NCBI GenBank assembly: GCA_033852165.1
Contig: JAWSUZ010000011.1
Coordinates: 106,540 to 170,539, forward strand
Origin: Agarilytica sp033852165
GTDB lineage: Bacteria > Pseudomonadota > Gammaproteobacteria > Pseudomonadales > Cellvibrionaceae
Reading direction: 5' to 3'
DNA: 64,000 nucleotides
In this document: piece by piece, positions 26,957-36,774 of the stretch
Position numbering within the stretch: position 1 is the first letter of the stretch
Layout: every line of letters starts with the position of its first letter
The notes under the pieces: model-generated
What the model saw: the letters and a program-made list of their open reading frames with translations, nothing else
Databases searched by the model: none
What the model was told of the DNA's origin: nothing
Program-made: the position numbers and the translations under genes

Positions 26957-28414
26957 CTATTTACGTTTTTTACGATTCGGAATGTGAATCGCATGACCTG
27001 CCACGGCCAAGGCAGCTTCATGCACAGCTTCAGAAAGCGTAGGATGAGCAAATACTGTCATGCCAAGATCTTCAGCACTGGAACCAAATTCCATTGCGAT
27101 GGCAACTTGCTGAACCAAATCAGCAGCGCTTGGGCCAACAATATGGCACCCTAATATTCGGTCTGTTTCGGCATGGGCTATCATCTTAACCATGCCATCT
27201 TTTTCGTTTGCAGCCAAGGCTCGACCACTCGCAATAAAAGGAAATATGCCAATATTGTAGGGTTCGCCGTCTGCCTTAACCTGCTCTTCTGTACGTCCAA
27301 CAGCAGCAATTTCCGGATGGGTATAAATAACATTGGGAATAATGTCGTAGTTCATCACGGTCTTTTCACCAGCAATCCGCTCGGCAACCATCACGCCCTC
27401 TTCTGACCCTTTGTGGGCAAGCATCGGACCACGAACAACATCACCAACAGCGTATACGCTAGGAGCACTTGTCGAACACAAATCATTTACATAGATGGAG
27501 CCACGCTCATCTAGTTTCACACCACTGTCATCCGACAACAATGCATCGGTGTAAGGACGTCTGCCGACACACACAATCAACTTATCAAAAGTCTCGGTTG
27601 ACTCTTTACCGTCAGTATCGACAAAAGTTACAACGACCTCTTTCTTGCCGCCTTTACCTTTCTTAACTTCACTGCCCGTTACTCTGCAACCTAAGCGAAT
27701 ATCAAGATCTTGCTTCTTAAAAATCTTCTGAGACTCTTTCGCAATTTGCTGGTCCATCATCGCGAGAAAAGTATTCATCGCTTCGAGTAAAACAACTTTT
27801 GAACCTAAACGACCCCAAACGCTGCCGAGCTCTAAGCCGATAACACCCGCACCAATAACACCCAAGCGTTCAGGCACTTCGCTAAACACTAGAGCACCGG
27901 TTGAATCTACGATCACATCACCATCAACTGGTGCCACTGGAATATCAACAGGAATAGAACCTGAGGCTAGAATAACGTTCTCAGCCTCGTAAATCGTTTC
28001 TTTTCCGTCAAAGTCCGTTACCTGTACTTTTTTACCCGCAAGTAATTTTCCTGCGCCAAATATTGATGTCACTTTATTGGCTTTAAACAGGCCAGCAATA
28101 CCACCGGTTAACTGCTTAACAATTTCTTCTTTACGGCCAATCATTGAAGACACATCAATATCGACTTTGCCGGTGCTAATGCCGTGGATATCTAAACCGG
28201 ATTTCGCTTCGTGGTATTTGTAAGAGCTATCTAACAAGGCTTTCGAAGGTATACAGCCAACATTCAGACATGTGCCGCCATTGACACCTTTATCTTCTTT
28301 ATTTTTCCACTTCTCGACACAAGCCGTCTTTAATCCAAGCTGGGCGCAACGAATCGCTGCCACATAACCGGCAGGGCCAGAACCGATAATGATCACATCA
28401 AATTTGCTAGACAT
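26957..28414 (-). CDS. lpdA: Dihydrolipoyl dehydrogenase (E3)
   Basis: FAD flavoprotein that reoxidises lipoamide for 2-oxoglutarate (and other 2-oxo acid) dehydrogenases. From the ATG at 28414 it has 485 residues: FAD Rossmann IIIGSGPAGYVAAIR, redox disulfide GGTCLNVGC (C49/C54), NAD site GVIGAGVIGLELGSVW, and the dimer-interface HAHPTLSE-like AHPTLSEAVHEAAL. The frame extends to a TTG at 28426 but the ATG gives the expected N-terminus. In the sucAB-lpd-sucCD order. Confidence 0.97.
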   Translation of the reverse strand: MSSKFDVIIIGSGPAGYVAAIRCAQLGLKTACVEKWKNKEDKGVNGGTCLNVGCIPSKALLDSSYKYHEAKSGLDIHGISTGKVDIDVSSMIGRKEEIVKQLTGGIAGLFKANKVTSIFGAGKLLAGKKVQVTDFDGKETIYEAENVILASGSIPVDIPVAPVDGDVIVDSTGALVFSEVPERLGVIGAGVIGLELGSVWGRLGSKVVLLEAMNTFLAMMDQQIAKESQKIFKKQDLDIRLGCRVTGSEVKKGKGGKKEVVVTFVDTDGKESTETFDKLIVCVGRRPYTDALLSDDSGVKLDERGSIYVNDLCSTSAPSVYAVGDVVRGPMLAHKGSEEGVMVAERIAGEKTVMNYDIIPNVIYTHPEIAAVGRTEEQVKADGEPYNIGIFPFIASGRALAANEKDGMVKMIAHAETDRILGCHIVGPSAADLVQQVAIAMEFGSSAEDLGMTVFAHPTLSEAVHEAALAVAGHAIHIPNRKKRK

Positions 28415-28563
28415 AGAAAACCCCAAAAAATTTCGAACTGGTTACTGGAGACAATGGAATTGTCTTCTCAATGTTTTTCCTTACTTAGGAGTGGCCAGAT
28501 TAATATCCCTGGCGCATGCACTTTTAACCCTTAACAAGTTAAAAGCGCACGTCGATAGTAAGA

Positions 28564-29769
28564 TTATATTTCTAAAAGAATTCTTGCGGGATCTTCAAGC
28601 ATATCTTTGATCGCCACTAAGAATTGAACTGCACCCTTACCGTCGATAATACGGTGATCGTATGACAAGGCCAAATACATCATTGGCAATATTTTAACTT
28701 CGCCGTTAACAGCCATAGGCCGCTCTTGGATTTTGTGCATGCCCAAAATTGCAGATTGCGGTGGATTCAATATCGGCGTAGACATCAACGAACCAAAGAC
28801 ACCACCATTAGTAATGGTAAAGGTTCCACCCGTCATATCATCAATTCCAAGCTTACCGTCGCGCGCGCGCAAACCGTAGCTTCTGATACCATTTTCGATA
28901 TCGGCAATGCTCATATGCTCAGTATTGCGTAACACTGGTACAACTAACCCTTTCTCTGTCGATACAGCAACACCAACATCTTGATAACCATGATAAACAA
29001 TATCGTTACCGTCAATCGACGCGTTAACTTCAGGGAATCGACGCAAAGCTTCAACTGCAGCTTTTACAAAAAAGCCCATAAAACCAAGGCGAGTACCGTT
29101 GTGTGACTTTTCAAATTTTTCTTTGTATTGACTGCGTAGCGCCATAATAGGAGCCATGTTCACTTCATTGAACGTAGTCAGCATGGCTGTACTACTGGTC
29201 ACTTCAAGTAAACGCTCCGCAATACGAACACGCATGCGCGTCATAGGCACACGCTTCTCAACTCGATCACCAGCAGGTAGATCAAGAGCCGGTGCCGCAA
29301 CGGACTTAGCTGGAGCCTTTGCTGCTACTGGAGCAGGAGCCGCCGGCTTTTCAAAATTCGCCACATCTTCTTTTGTGATGCGTCCGCCTTTTCCTGTACC
29401 GGTAACAACAGCAAGATCGATACCGCGCTCGGCAGCTAATTTACGAGCAGCTGGTGCAGCAATAACCTCTTCGGAAGAAGCTTCCGCAGCAGGAGCAGTT
29501 TCTTTAGCTCCGGCATCTGCAGCTGGCGCAGTTCCGGGAGCAAAGACTGCAATAATCTCATTGCTTAAGACAGTTTCGCCTTCAGCTTTCCGAATCTCCT
29601 GCAAGCTACCATCGGCAGGAGCTACAACCTCCAAAACTACTTTGTCGGTTTCGATGTCTACCAGTATATCGTCTCGCGAAACAACCTCTCCAGGTTGTTT
29701 ATACCAAGTTGCAATACTGCCGTCCTGAACTGATTCAGGGAAAGTTGGAGCTTTTATTTCTATGGTCAT
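28564..29769 (-). CDS. sucB: 2-oxoglutarate dehydrogenase E2 (dihydrolipoyl succinyltransferase)
   Basis: E2 core of the 2-oxoglutarate dehydrogenase complex. 401 residues: lipoyl domain with the lipoyl lysine K43 in IETDKVVLEV, an Ala/Pro-rich linker, peripheral subunit-binding domain (APAARKLAAERGIDLAVV), a second Ala/Pro linker, and the catalytic domain ending YDHRIIDGKGAVQFL with the active-site His. Between sucA and lpd. Confidence 0.97.
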   Translation of the reverse strand: MTIEIKAPTFPESVQDGSIATWYKQPGEVVSRDDILVDIETDKVVLEVVAPADGSLQEIRKAEGETVLSNEIIAVFAPGTAPAADAGAKETAPAAEASSEEVIAAPAARKLAAERGIDLAVVTGTGKGGRITKEDVANFEKPAAPAPVAAKAPAKSVAAPALDLPAGDRVEKRVPMTRMRVRIAERLLEVTSSTAMLTTFNEVNMAPIMALRSQYKEKFEKSHNGTRLGFMGFFVKAAVEALRRFPEVNASIDGNDIVYHGYQDVGVAVSTEKGLVVPVLRNTEHMSIADIENGIRSYGLRARDGKLGIDDMTGGTFTITNGGVFGSLMSTPILNPPQSAILGMHKIQERPMAVNGEVKILPMMYLALSYDHRIIDGKGAVQFLVAIKDMLEDPARILLEI

Positions 29770-29824
29770 GTCCAGTCTTGTCCTGTGTGCCTATGGCCCT
29801 TCAAGTTAAATATGGTTGGATGCA

Positions 29825-32662
29825 CTATACGCTTGTATCCAACGCCGCTGAAATAAATTTCTTTTGTTCTTCTAAGTGTAAAGACATGTAGCCTGCAGCA
29901 GGTGCTGATGAGGCTGCACGTCCAGCAAATCGTAAGAAAATATCGGAATCTAAACGATCAAGCACACGACGCATTCTGTGCTGACTTGCATACCAAGCGC
30001 CTTGGTTTTGAGGTTCTTCCTGACACCAAACCACATCCGTTACATGTGCATACGGTTGTAGAACAGATAAAAGATCACCATCAGGGAACGGGTATAATTG
30101 CTCGATTCGAATCAATGCAATATCTTTTTGCTCATTCTCTTCACGCGCTTCAAACAGATGATAGTAAACCTTACCACTGCAGAGAATAACGCGCTTAACC
30201 TCTTTAGGCTCAACAACTGTATCGGTTAAAACCGTTTGGAAGTGGCCATCAGCCAACTCTTCTAACGACGAAGTCGCAAGTTTATGACGCAAGATCCATT
30301 TTGGACTCATCACCACAAGCGGACGCCTCATATAGCGAATCGCTTGACGACGTAGCATATGGTATACCTGAGCCGGTGTCGTCGGGATACAAACTTGAAT
30401 ATTATTCTCAGCACAAAGCTGCATAAACCGCTCTAAACGTGCCGAAGAATGTTCAGGCCCCTGCCCCTCGTAACCGTGAGGTAAAAGCATGGTTAGGCCA
30501 CATAAACGCTGCCACTTATGTTCACCACTGGTAATAAACTGATCAATAACAACTTGAGCACCGTTTGCGAAGTCACCAAACTGGGCCTCCCAAATAACTA
30601 AGCCTTCTGGCGAAGTTGTGGCATAGCCGTATTCAAAAGCCAAAACGGCTTCTTCCGAGAGCAGCGAATCATACAGATCAAAATCGGCCTGATTGTCGTC
30701 GATATGCTTTAACGGCGTGTAACTTTCGCCGTCTTTTTGATTATGAACTACGGCGTGACGATGGGAGAATGTACCCCGACCAACGTCCTGCCCAGTAAGT
30801 CTTATTTTATGACCTTCTTTTAATAAAGTGCCATAAGCAAGCGTCTCTGCCATTCCCCAATTAATAGGAAGTGCGCCACCAGCCATTTTTCTACGGTCAT
30901 CGTAAATTTTAGAGACCTGTCTCTGAACCTGAATACCGTCGGGAATAGTAGTGATTTTTTCGGCCAGCTCTTGCAGCTCTTTCAGGTTAAAGGTGGTGTC
31001 ATGAGGTGTCTGCCAGTCATGACCTATGTACGGCCTCCAATCGACAAACAGAGAACTATCCGGTTCACTAACCAAGCCGTGAGCAACATGTTCTCCACGA
31101 TCAAGAGCCGCACGATAATTATTGGAAAGCTCATCAGTCTCTTCTTTGGTAATGATGCCTTGTTCAACCAACTGCTCCGCATAAAGCGTACGAGTGGTTT
31201 TGTGTGAGCGAATAGCTTTATACATCATTGGCTGAGTTGACGAAGGCTCATCTGTTTCATTGTGCCCACGACGACGGTAACAAACCAAATCAATAACGAC
31301 GTCTTTCTTAAATTCGTTTCGGTAATCAACAGCCAAAGCCGAAATGTAAGCCACGGCTTCGGGGTCATCGCCATTCACGTGAAGAATGGGCGTTTCAATC
31401 ATTTTGGCGACGTCAGTACAGTAATCTGTAGACCTGACATCTTCTTTTTTACTGGTTGTAAAACCCACTTGGTTATTGATGACAATATGAATCGTGCCAC
31501 CGGTTTTATAAGCTCGCGTCTGAGACATTTGGAATGTTTCAAGCACAACACCTTGACCAGCAAATGCAGCATCACCATGGATTACAACAGGGACAACCGT
31601 CTTACCAACCGGATCACTTCGACGATCTTGGCGAGCCCGGACAGAACCTTCGACCACAGGAGAAACAATCTCCAAATGAGACGGGTTAAAAGCCAAAGCT
31701 AGATGCATTTCACCTGCGGGTGTCATTACGTTAGACGAAAAGCCTTGGTGATATTTAACGTCGCCAGACGTATCAACCATCTTCTTGCCTTCAAACTCGT
31801 CAAACAGTTCTGAAGGACTTTTCCCTAAGATGTTAACTAAGGTGTTCAGACGACCACGATGCGCCATCCCGAGGACCATTTCTTTAGCGCCATACGAACC
31901 GCTCTTGCTAATCAAAACATCCAAAAGCGGAATAAGGCTCTCTGCGCCCTCCAATCCAAAACGCTTTGTACCTGGATATTTGCTATCAAGATGTCGCTCT
32001 AAACCTTCAGCAGCCGTTAATCGATTGAGCAAGCGACTCTTCGCTTCTTCATCAAATTGAGGCTGAGCACGTGTACTCTCTAAACGATGCAGCAACCAGC
32101 GGCGCTCGTCATAGTTGGTCATGTGCATGACTTCCGCACCGATATGGTGGCAGTAGGTCTGCTCAAGGTCAGCAATAATGTCTTTTAATAAGGCTTCTTT
32201 GTAACCAAAACTCAAATCACCGGTTTGGAACACTGAGTCAAGGTCTAGGGTATTCAGGTTGTGAAAACCCAAATCTAAATCTGGCGGAGTCTTCAACTCT
32301 CTTAAGTTAAGAGGATCGAGGCTAGCTTTTTGATGCCCGCTAAGACGGTACGCGTTTACCAGCTGAACAACTTCAACCTGTTTACGTTCATGCGCAACAT
32401 TACTCGCACCTGCGCCAGGCGCAACCATCGGACGAGCTCGGTTTCGGCCAAGCAATTCAAAGTATTCAATAATTTCTGAGTGGGGAACATCGTTGCCAAC
32501 CGCGCCCTGAACTCGGGGCAATTGATCAAAGTAATCTCGCCAATCCTGCGATACTGAGTTTGGAGCATCCAAATACGCTTCATACATTTCTTCAACGTAT
32601 GCTGCATTCCCTCCAGCTATATGGGAGGAGCGCCGTAGCAATTCCATCGGACTTTCTTGCAT
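29825..32662 (-). CDS. sucA: 2-oxoglutarate dehydrogenase E1
   Basis: Thiamine-diphosphate decarboxylase component. 945 residues: N-terminal E1o-specific region (YVEEMYEAYLDAPNSVSQDW), GMAHRGRLNTLVNILGK, the ThDP-binding IHGDAAFAGQGVV and INNQVGFTTS, and the transketolase-like C-terminal part (GQDVGRGTFSHRHAV, LPHGYEGQGPEHSSARLERF). Normal length. It follows sdhB by about 226 bases. Confidence 0.98.
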   Translation of the reverse strand: MQESPMELLRRSSHIAGGNAAYVEEMYEAYLDAPNSVSQDWRDYFDQLPRVQGAVGNDVPHSEIIEYFELLGRNRARPMVAPGAGASNVAHERKQVEVVQLVNAYRLSGHQKASLDPLNLRELKTPPDLDLGFHNLNTLDLDSVFQTGDLSFGYKEALLKDIIADLEQTYCHHIGAEVMHMTNYDERRWLLHRLESTRAQPQFDEEAKSRLLNRLTAAEGLERHLDSKYPGTKRFGLEGAESLIPLLDVLISKSGSYGAKEMVLGMAHRGRLNTLVNILGKSPSELFDEFEGKKMVDTSGDVKYHQGFSSNVMTPAGEMHLALAFNPSHLEIVSPVVEGSVRARQDRRSDPVGKTVVPVVIHGDAAFAGQGVVLETFQMSQTRAYKTGGTIHIVINNQVGFTTSKKEDVRSTDYCTDVAKMIETPILHVNGDDPEAVAYISALAVDYRNEFKKDVVIDLVCYRRRGHNETDEPSSTQPMMYKAIRSHKTTRTLYAEQLVEQGIITKEETDELSNNYRAALDRGEHVAHGLVSEPDSSLFVDWRPYIGHDWQTPHDTTFNLKELQELAEKITTIPDGIQVQRQVSKIYDDRRKMAGGALPINWGMAETLAYGTLLKEGHKIRLTGQDVGRGTFSHRHAVVHNQKDGESYTPLKHIDDNQADFDLYDSLLSEEAVLAFEYGYATTSPEGLVIWEAQFGDFANGAQVVIDQFITSGEHKWQRLCGLTMLLPHGYEGQGPEHSSARLERFMQLCAENNIQVCIPTTPAQVYHMLRRQAIRYMRRPLVVMSPKWILRHKLATSSLEELADGHFQTVLTDTVVEPKEVKRVILCSGKVYYHLFEAREENEQKDIALIRIEQLYPFPDGDLLSVLQPYAHVTDVVWCQEEPQNQGAWYASQHRMRRVLDRLDSDIFLRFAGRAASSAPAAGYMSLHLEEQKKFISAALDTSV

Positions 32663-32888
32663 CTTTTTATCACCGTTATAAAGGACGGTCTTTTATAGCG
32701 CCCTTGCTCAGCATTTCTGCCGATAAAGCTATTATGTAACACCTAAAATGGTATCGATGCTCTAAGAGCAATTCGTCCTACCCGTACAGACCCCCTGAAG
32801 TGATCGATCAGTATAGAATAGAACGATTAAATAAAGTTCAATGACGGTAACTACGTGCGCAGTCACCGCCCATCTTGAAGCCTAGGAT

Positions 32889-33593
32889 TTAGGCTCCGCG
32901 TGATAACAACATGTTACGAATATGGCCAATGGCTTTTGTTGGGTTCAAGCCTTTCGGACAAACATCAACACAGCTTTGAATACCATGACAACGGAACACA
33001 CTAAACGGATCGTCTAGACCAGCCAAACGCTCTTCTGTTGCGGTATCTCGTGTATCGGCCAAAAAGCGGTAGGCTTGAAGTAAGCCCGCTGGGCCAATAA
33101 ATTTATCGGGATTCCACCAGAACGAAGGACAACTAGTTGAACAACACGCACACAAAATACACTCATAAAGCCCATCGAGCTTTGCACGATCTTCTGGAGA
33201 CTGAAGTCGCTCGATCGCAGGTGCTGGCGTATCATTTTGAAGGAATGGTTCAATTTTATGATACTGCGCATAGAACTGAGCAAGATCCACAACCAAGTCA
33301 CGAATAACGGGTAGACCGGGAAGCGGACGCAAAATCAGCTTGTTCTTTTTAACGCATTCAGAAAGCGGCTTAATACAAGCCAAACCATTCTTACCATTAA
33401 TGTTCATGCCATCAGAGCCACAAACACCTTCACGGCACGAACGACGAAATGAAATGGATGAATCTTGTTCTTTTAACATTTCAAGAACATCCAACACCAT
33501 CAAATCTTTACCCTTTGTATCCAGCTCGTACGATTTCATGTAAGGCTTGGCATCAGTTTCAGGGTTGTAACGATATACTTCAACTTTAAGCAT
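32889..33593 (-). CDS. sdhB: Succinate dehydrogenase iron-sulfur subunit
   Basis: Electron-transfer subunit of complex II with three Fe-S clusters: 2Fe-2S ligands in CREGVCGSDGMNING and a later AC, 4Fe-4S in CILCACCSTSCPS, and 3Fe-4S/4Fe-4S in CHGIQSCVDVCPKGLNP. From the ATG at 33593 it has 234 residues starting MLKVEVYRYNPETD. A TTG three codons earlier is possible but AGG upstream fits the ATG. Confidence 0.97.
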   Translation of the reverse strand: MLKVEVYRYNPETDAKPYMKSYELDTKGKDLMVLDVLEMLKEQDSSISFRRSCREGVCGSDGMNINGKNGLACIKPLSECVKKNKLILRPLPGLPVIRDLVVDLAQFYAQYHKIEPFLQNDTPAPAIERLQSPEDRAKLDGLYECILCACCSTSCPSFWWNPDKFIGPAGLLQAYRFLADTRDTATEERLAGLDDPFSVFRCHGIQSCVDVCPKGLNPTKAIGHIRNMLLSRGA

Positions 33594-33629
33594 TTTACTC
33601 AACCTATTAAAAATTAGTTCACCAAACGA

Positions 33630-35402
33630 TTAGTAAGTACGGATCATCGGTTCGAATGTGTCAACAGTCTTAGGTGTAAAGTTGACCGGACGCTTGCCGA
33701 CAGACTTGTCTTCAGGGAAATACATTGAATGACAAAGCCAGTTTTCATCATCACGCTCTTGGAAATCTTCTCGAGCATGTGCGCCGCGCGACTCTTTTCT
33801 TTCTTCTGCAGCGATAGCCGTTGCTTCCGCAACTTCAAATAGGTTTTGCACTTCGAGCGCTTCGATACGAGCAGTATTAAACGCGCTACTCTTATCATCC
33901 AAGTGAATATTGTTCATGCGTTCACGCAAGTCAGCAAGCTTTTTGATGCCTGCCTGCATAAACTCACCATTTCGGAATACACCAAAGTGGTTTTGCATAA
34001 CACTCTGAAGCTCAGTACGTAACACTGAAGCACTTTCACCTTTAGTTGAGCTGTTGATTTTATTCAAGCGAGCCATGGACTCTTCAAAATCAGATTCGCT
34101 TGGCTCACGAAGATCAACACCCTCTCTAAGCTTACGCTCAATAAACATGCCAGAAGAGCGACCAAATACGACCAAATCAAGTAAAGAGTTTCCGCCCAAA
34201 CGGTTAGCACCGTGAACAGAAACACAGGCTACTTCGCCGCAAGCGTAGAAACCTTCGATGACGCTATCTTTGCCATCTTTAGTTATGGTCAACGCTTGAC
34301 CATCAATATTGGTAGGAATTCCGCCCATCTGGTAATGACATGTTGGCACAACAGGGATTGGCTCCTTAACAGGATCAATATGAGCAAATGTCTTTGAAAG
34401 CTCTAGAATGCCAGGCAAGTGCTTATTCAACGTCTCTGCACCTAGGTGATCCAGCTTCAAGAGCACATGATCGCCATTTTCACCACAGCCACGTCCGGCT
34501 AATATTTCTTGCACCATTGAACGCGCAACAACATCACGACCAGCCAAATCTTTTGCATTGGGTGCGTAACGTTCCATAAAACGTTCGCCATCTTTATTAA
34601 TTAAATAGCCGCCTTCACCACGACAACCTTCCGTCACAAGTACACCTGCGCCATGAATACCGGTTGGGTGGAATTGCCACATTTCAATATCTTGCACAGG
34701 GAAGCCCGCACGAAGAGACATACCAAGACCATCACCAGTATTAATATGCGCATTAGTAGTAGAAGCAAAAATACGACCAGCACCGCCAGTAGCAAATACC
34801 GTCGCTTTTGACTTAATAAAAACAACTTCACCGTCTTCCATATTAATAGCCACTACACCGCATACTGCGCCGTCTTGGTTTTTAATAATATCAACAGCAA
34901 ACCATTCATTTAAAAATACCGTGTCAGCTTTAATATTACCTTGATACAAAGTATGTAGAAGTGCGTGACCGGTTCTGTCTGCAGCAGCACACGTTCGAGC
35001 AGCCTGACCACCGCGACCAAAATCTTTAGACTGGCCACCAAATGGACGCTGATAGATCCGCCCATCTTCTGTACGAGAAAAAGGCATGCCCATATGTTCA
35101 AGTTCATACACGGCATCAGGGCCGGTTGAACACATAAATTCAATTGCGTCTTGATCACCAATATAGTCCGATCCTTTAACGGTATCGTACATATGCCAGC
35201 GCCAATCATCATTCGGGTCGTTACTCCCAATCGCACAAGTGATACCACCTTGAGCAGATACCGTATGAGAACGGGTTGGAAATACCTTAGTGATAACAGC
35301 TGTTTTGTATCCTGATTGAGCAAGCTGAAGAGCTGCCCGCATACCGGCACCGCCGCCGCCAATTACAATGCCGTCAAAAGACATAGTCCGAATAGTAGCC
35401 AT
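33630..35402 (-). CDS. sdhA: Succinate dehydrogenase flavoprotein subunit
   Basis: Catalytic subunit of complex II, with covalent FAD. 590 residues: FAD-binding DGIVIGGGGAGMRAALQLA, the flavinylation motif RSHTVSAQGG, substrate-site FHPTGIHGAG, RGEGGYLIN and CACGEVACVSVHGANRLG-type region, and the C-terminal RPVNFTP. The ATG overlaps the sdhD stop (TAATG). Confidence 0.98.
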   Translation of the reverse strand: MATIRTMSFDGIVIGGGGAGMRAALQLAQSGYKTAVITKVFPTRSHTVSAQGGITCAIGSNDPNDDWRWHMYDTVKGSDYIGDQDAIEFMCSTGPDAVYELEHMGMPFSRTEDGRIYQRPFGGQSKDFGRGGQAARTCAAADRTGHALLHTLYQGNIKADTVFLNEWFAVDIIKNQDGAVCGVVAINMEDGEVVFIKSKATVFATGGAGRIFASTTNAHINTGDGLGMSLRAGFPVQDIEMWQFHPTGIHGAGVLVTEGCRGEGGYLINKDGERFMERYAPNAKDLAGRDVVARSMVQEILAGRGCGENGDHVLLKLDHLGAETLNKHLPGILELSKTFAHIDPVKEPIPVVPTCHYQMGGIPTNIDGQALTITKDGKDSVIEGFYACGEVACVSVHGANRLGGNSLLDLVVFGRSSGMFIERKLREGVDLREPSESDFEESMARLNKINSSTKGESASVLRTELQSVMQNHFGVFRNGEFMQAGIKKLADLRERMNNIHLDDKSSAFNTARIEALEVQNLFEVAEATAIAAEERKESRGAHAREDFQERDDENWLCHSMYFPEDKSVGKRPVNFTPKTVDTFEPMIRTY

Positions 35403-35773
35403 TATTTAAAACCCCACAAAACTTCAACACCCCAAACGAGGTAGGTAACTGTTATTAGTGCATAAACTGTTAATACGACGATTCGCAAGACTAAAGCCTT
35501 ACCACCCATAAAACGTTCAGTAACATAATCAGTAAGAACACTCCACAATCCTATCCAGCCGTGAGCTGCAATAGAAAGCAAAGCCAATAAACTAAACACT
35601 CGCATCCACAGTTGAGAATACAGTGCAGACCACTGCTCAAAACCAAAATCTGGTGTTGCGAAAATAAACGCGACAATAAAAATTGTATATGCCGCTAAAA
35701 CAACAGCGCTAAAACGCTGAATCAGCCAGTCGGATAATCCGCTGCGCCCAAAATTCGTAACTGCAGTTACCAT
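35402..35773 (-). CDS. sdhD: Succinate dehydrogenase membrane anchor SdhD
   Basis: Small membrane anchor that with SdhC binds heme b and ubiquinone. From ATG 35773, MVTAVTNFGRSGLSDWLIQR, then three hydrophobic helices, with HGWIGLWSVLTDYV carrying the heme and quinone residues. The start overlaps the sdhC 3' end by seven bases and the stop overlaps sdhA by one. An earlier Met at 35779 is possible. Confidence 0.93.
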   Translation of the reverse strand: MVTAVTNFGRSGLSDWLIQRFSAVVLAAYTIFIVAFIFATPDFGFEQWSALYSQLWMRVFSLLALLSIAAHGWIGLWSVLTDYVTERFMGGKALVLRIVVLTVYALITVTYLVWGVEVLWGFK

Positions 35774-36141
35774 ACCCAATACCCCGCTAATAGAATCAAA
35801 ACAACCGAAAGTGCAATACTGATGACGGCGCCTCTTTTACCGCCCTCCAAAGTTTCGCCAATACCAACATCCATCATTAAGTGACGAATACCTGCAACCA
35901 AATGATACGCCAGAGCGGCTAGAACACCCCAAAGAATTATTTTCGCAAGGGGAGCTTGCAATGTTTCTTGAATAGAATTGAACCCTTCTTGAGAAGTCAA
36001 ACTAAGGTCTAACATCCAGATAAGAATAATTACGCCCCCTAGCAACACAACACCTGACGCACGGTGCAGTATTGAAACAATAGCGGTAATGGGAAATTTT
36101 ACAGTAAAGAGATCGAGATTTACGGGTCGATTAGTATTCAC
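35767..36141 (-). CDS. sdhC: Succinate dehydrogenase cytochrome b556 subunit SdhC
   Basis: 124-residue anchor subunit with RPVNLDLFTVKFPITAIVSI, the quinone-site SILHRASGV and the heme-ligand region YHLVAGIRHLMMDVG, plus three transmembrane helices. First gene of the sdhCDAB-sucAB-lpd-sucCD operon. Confidence 0.95.
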   Translation of the reverse strand: MNTNRPVNLDLFTVKFPITAIVSILHRASGVVLLGGVIILIWMLDLSLTSQEGFNSIQETLQAPLAKIILWGVLAALAYHLVAGIRHLMMDVGIGETLEGGKRGAVISIALSVVLILLAGYWVW

Positions 36142-36328
36142 AGTTGTGTAACACCTTATTTATTTAAATTCTGTTAGTCAGAAAGACTATTCGAGGGTGA
36201 CCGAATGTAAGTTTCAACAGGCTAACAAAAATGACATGCTGGCTTGAATGTGTAGCTCAAAAATCAACTTTGAGGCGCCAACTTCGCTATAAAAACAATC
36301 ACACTTCATGCCTCAAAAGTCCGCGCGA

Positions 36329-36357
36329 ATTATAGGGATGATGCGTGAAAATTACAA
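36329..36357 (-). promoter_or_regulatory. Probable sigma-70 promoter of the sdh-suc operon
   Basis: On the minus strand TTGTAA (36357-36352) and a perfect TATAAT (36334-36329) are 17 bases apart, giving a leader of about 180 bases before sdhC. Confidence 0.5.
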
Positions 36358-36633
36358 TTGTTTATAATAACTTATGCAATGTTTGCCTATAATACAAACA
36401 GAATAACTAACTTCATAAAACCTCTATGTTTTTAATTAAAATTTCGAGCGAAGCTAGAGAAATTTGACAACGACGAACGAAAGCAAACAGACCGCATGGC
36501 ATGTCGTCACCTTCAACAAAAAACCGATCTACGCGCCAACGACGGAGAAGCTTAATGCGAAGAGCAATAAATTTCAACAAGCGATGAGCTTAAAGCGTGC
36601 CGATTTCAACGGTTGCTGAAACCCAATATCGCA

Positions 36634-36661
36634 TTGACATAAATCGAGAGCGATATATAGT
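36634..36661 (+). promoter_or_regulatory. Probable sigma-70 promoter of gltA
   Basis: Perfect -35 TTGACA (36634-36639), 16-base spacer and -10 TATAGT (36656-36661), giving a leader of about 105 bases before the gltA ATG. Confidence 0.6.
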
Positions 36662-36774
36662 TGCCCGCATAACCTCATAGGTTGTCTGTTTTCCGAACAT
36701 ATTGGCGCATTTCAACGCCTCCCTGTTCAAATAAAACTCAATTTTGTATTTCACTCTTAAAATAGGAGTCTTTA

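Larger units (their letters stand above)
36142..36774. other. Divergent sdhC-gltA regulatory region
   Basis: 633 bases between two divergent TCA-cycle units, with a promoter for each (entered separately) and AT-rich sequence around 36350-36430. No gene is supported. Confidence 0.5.
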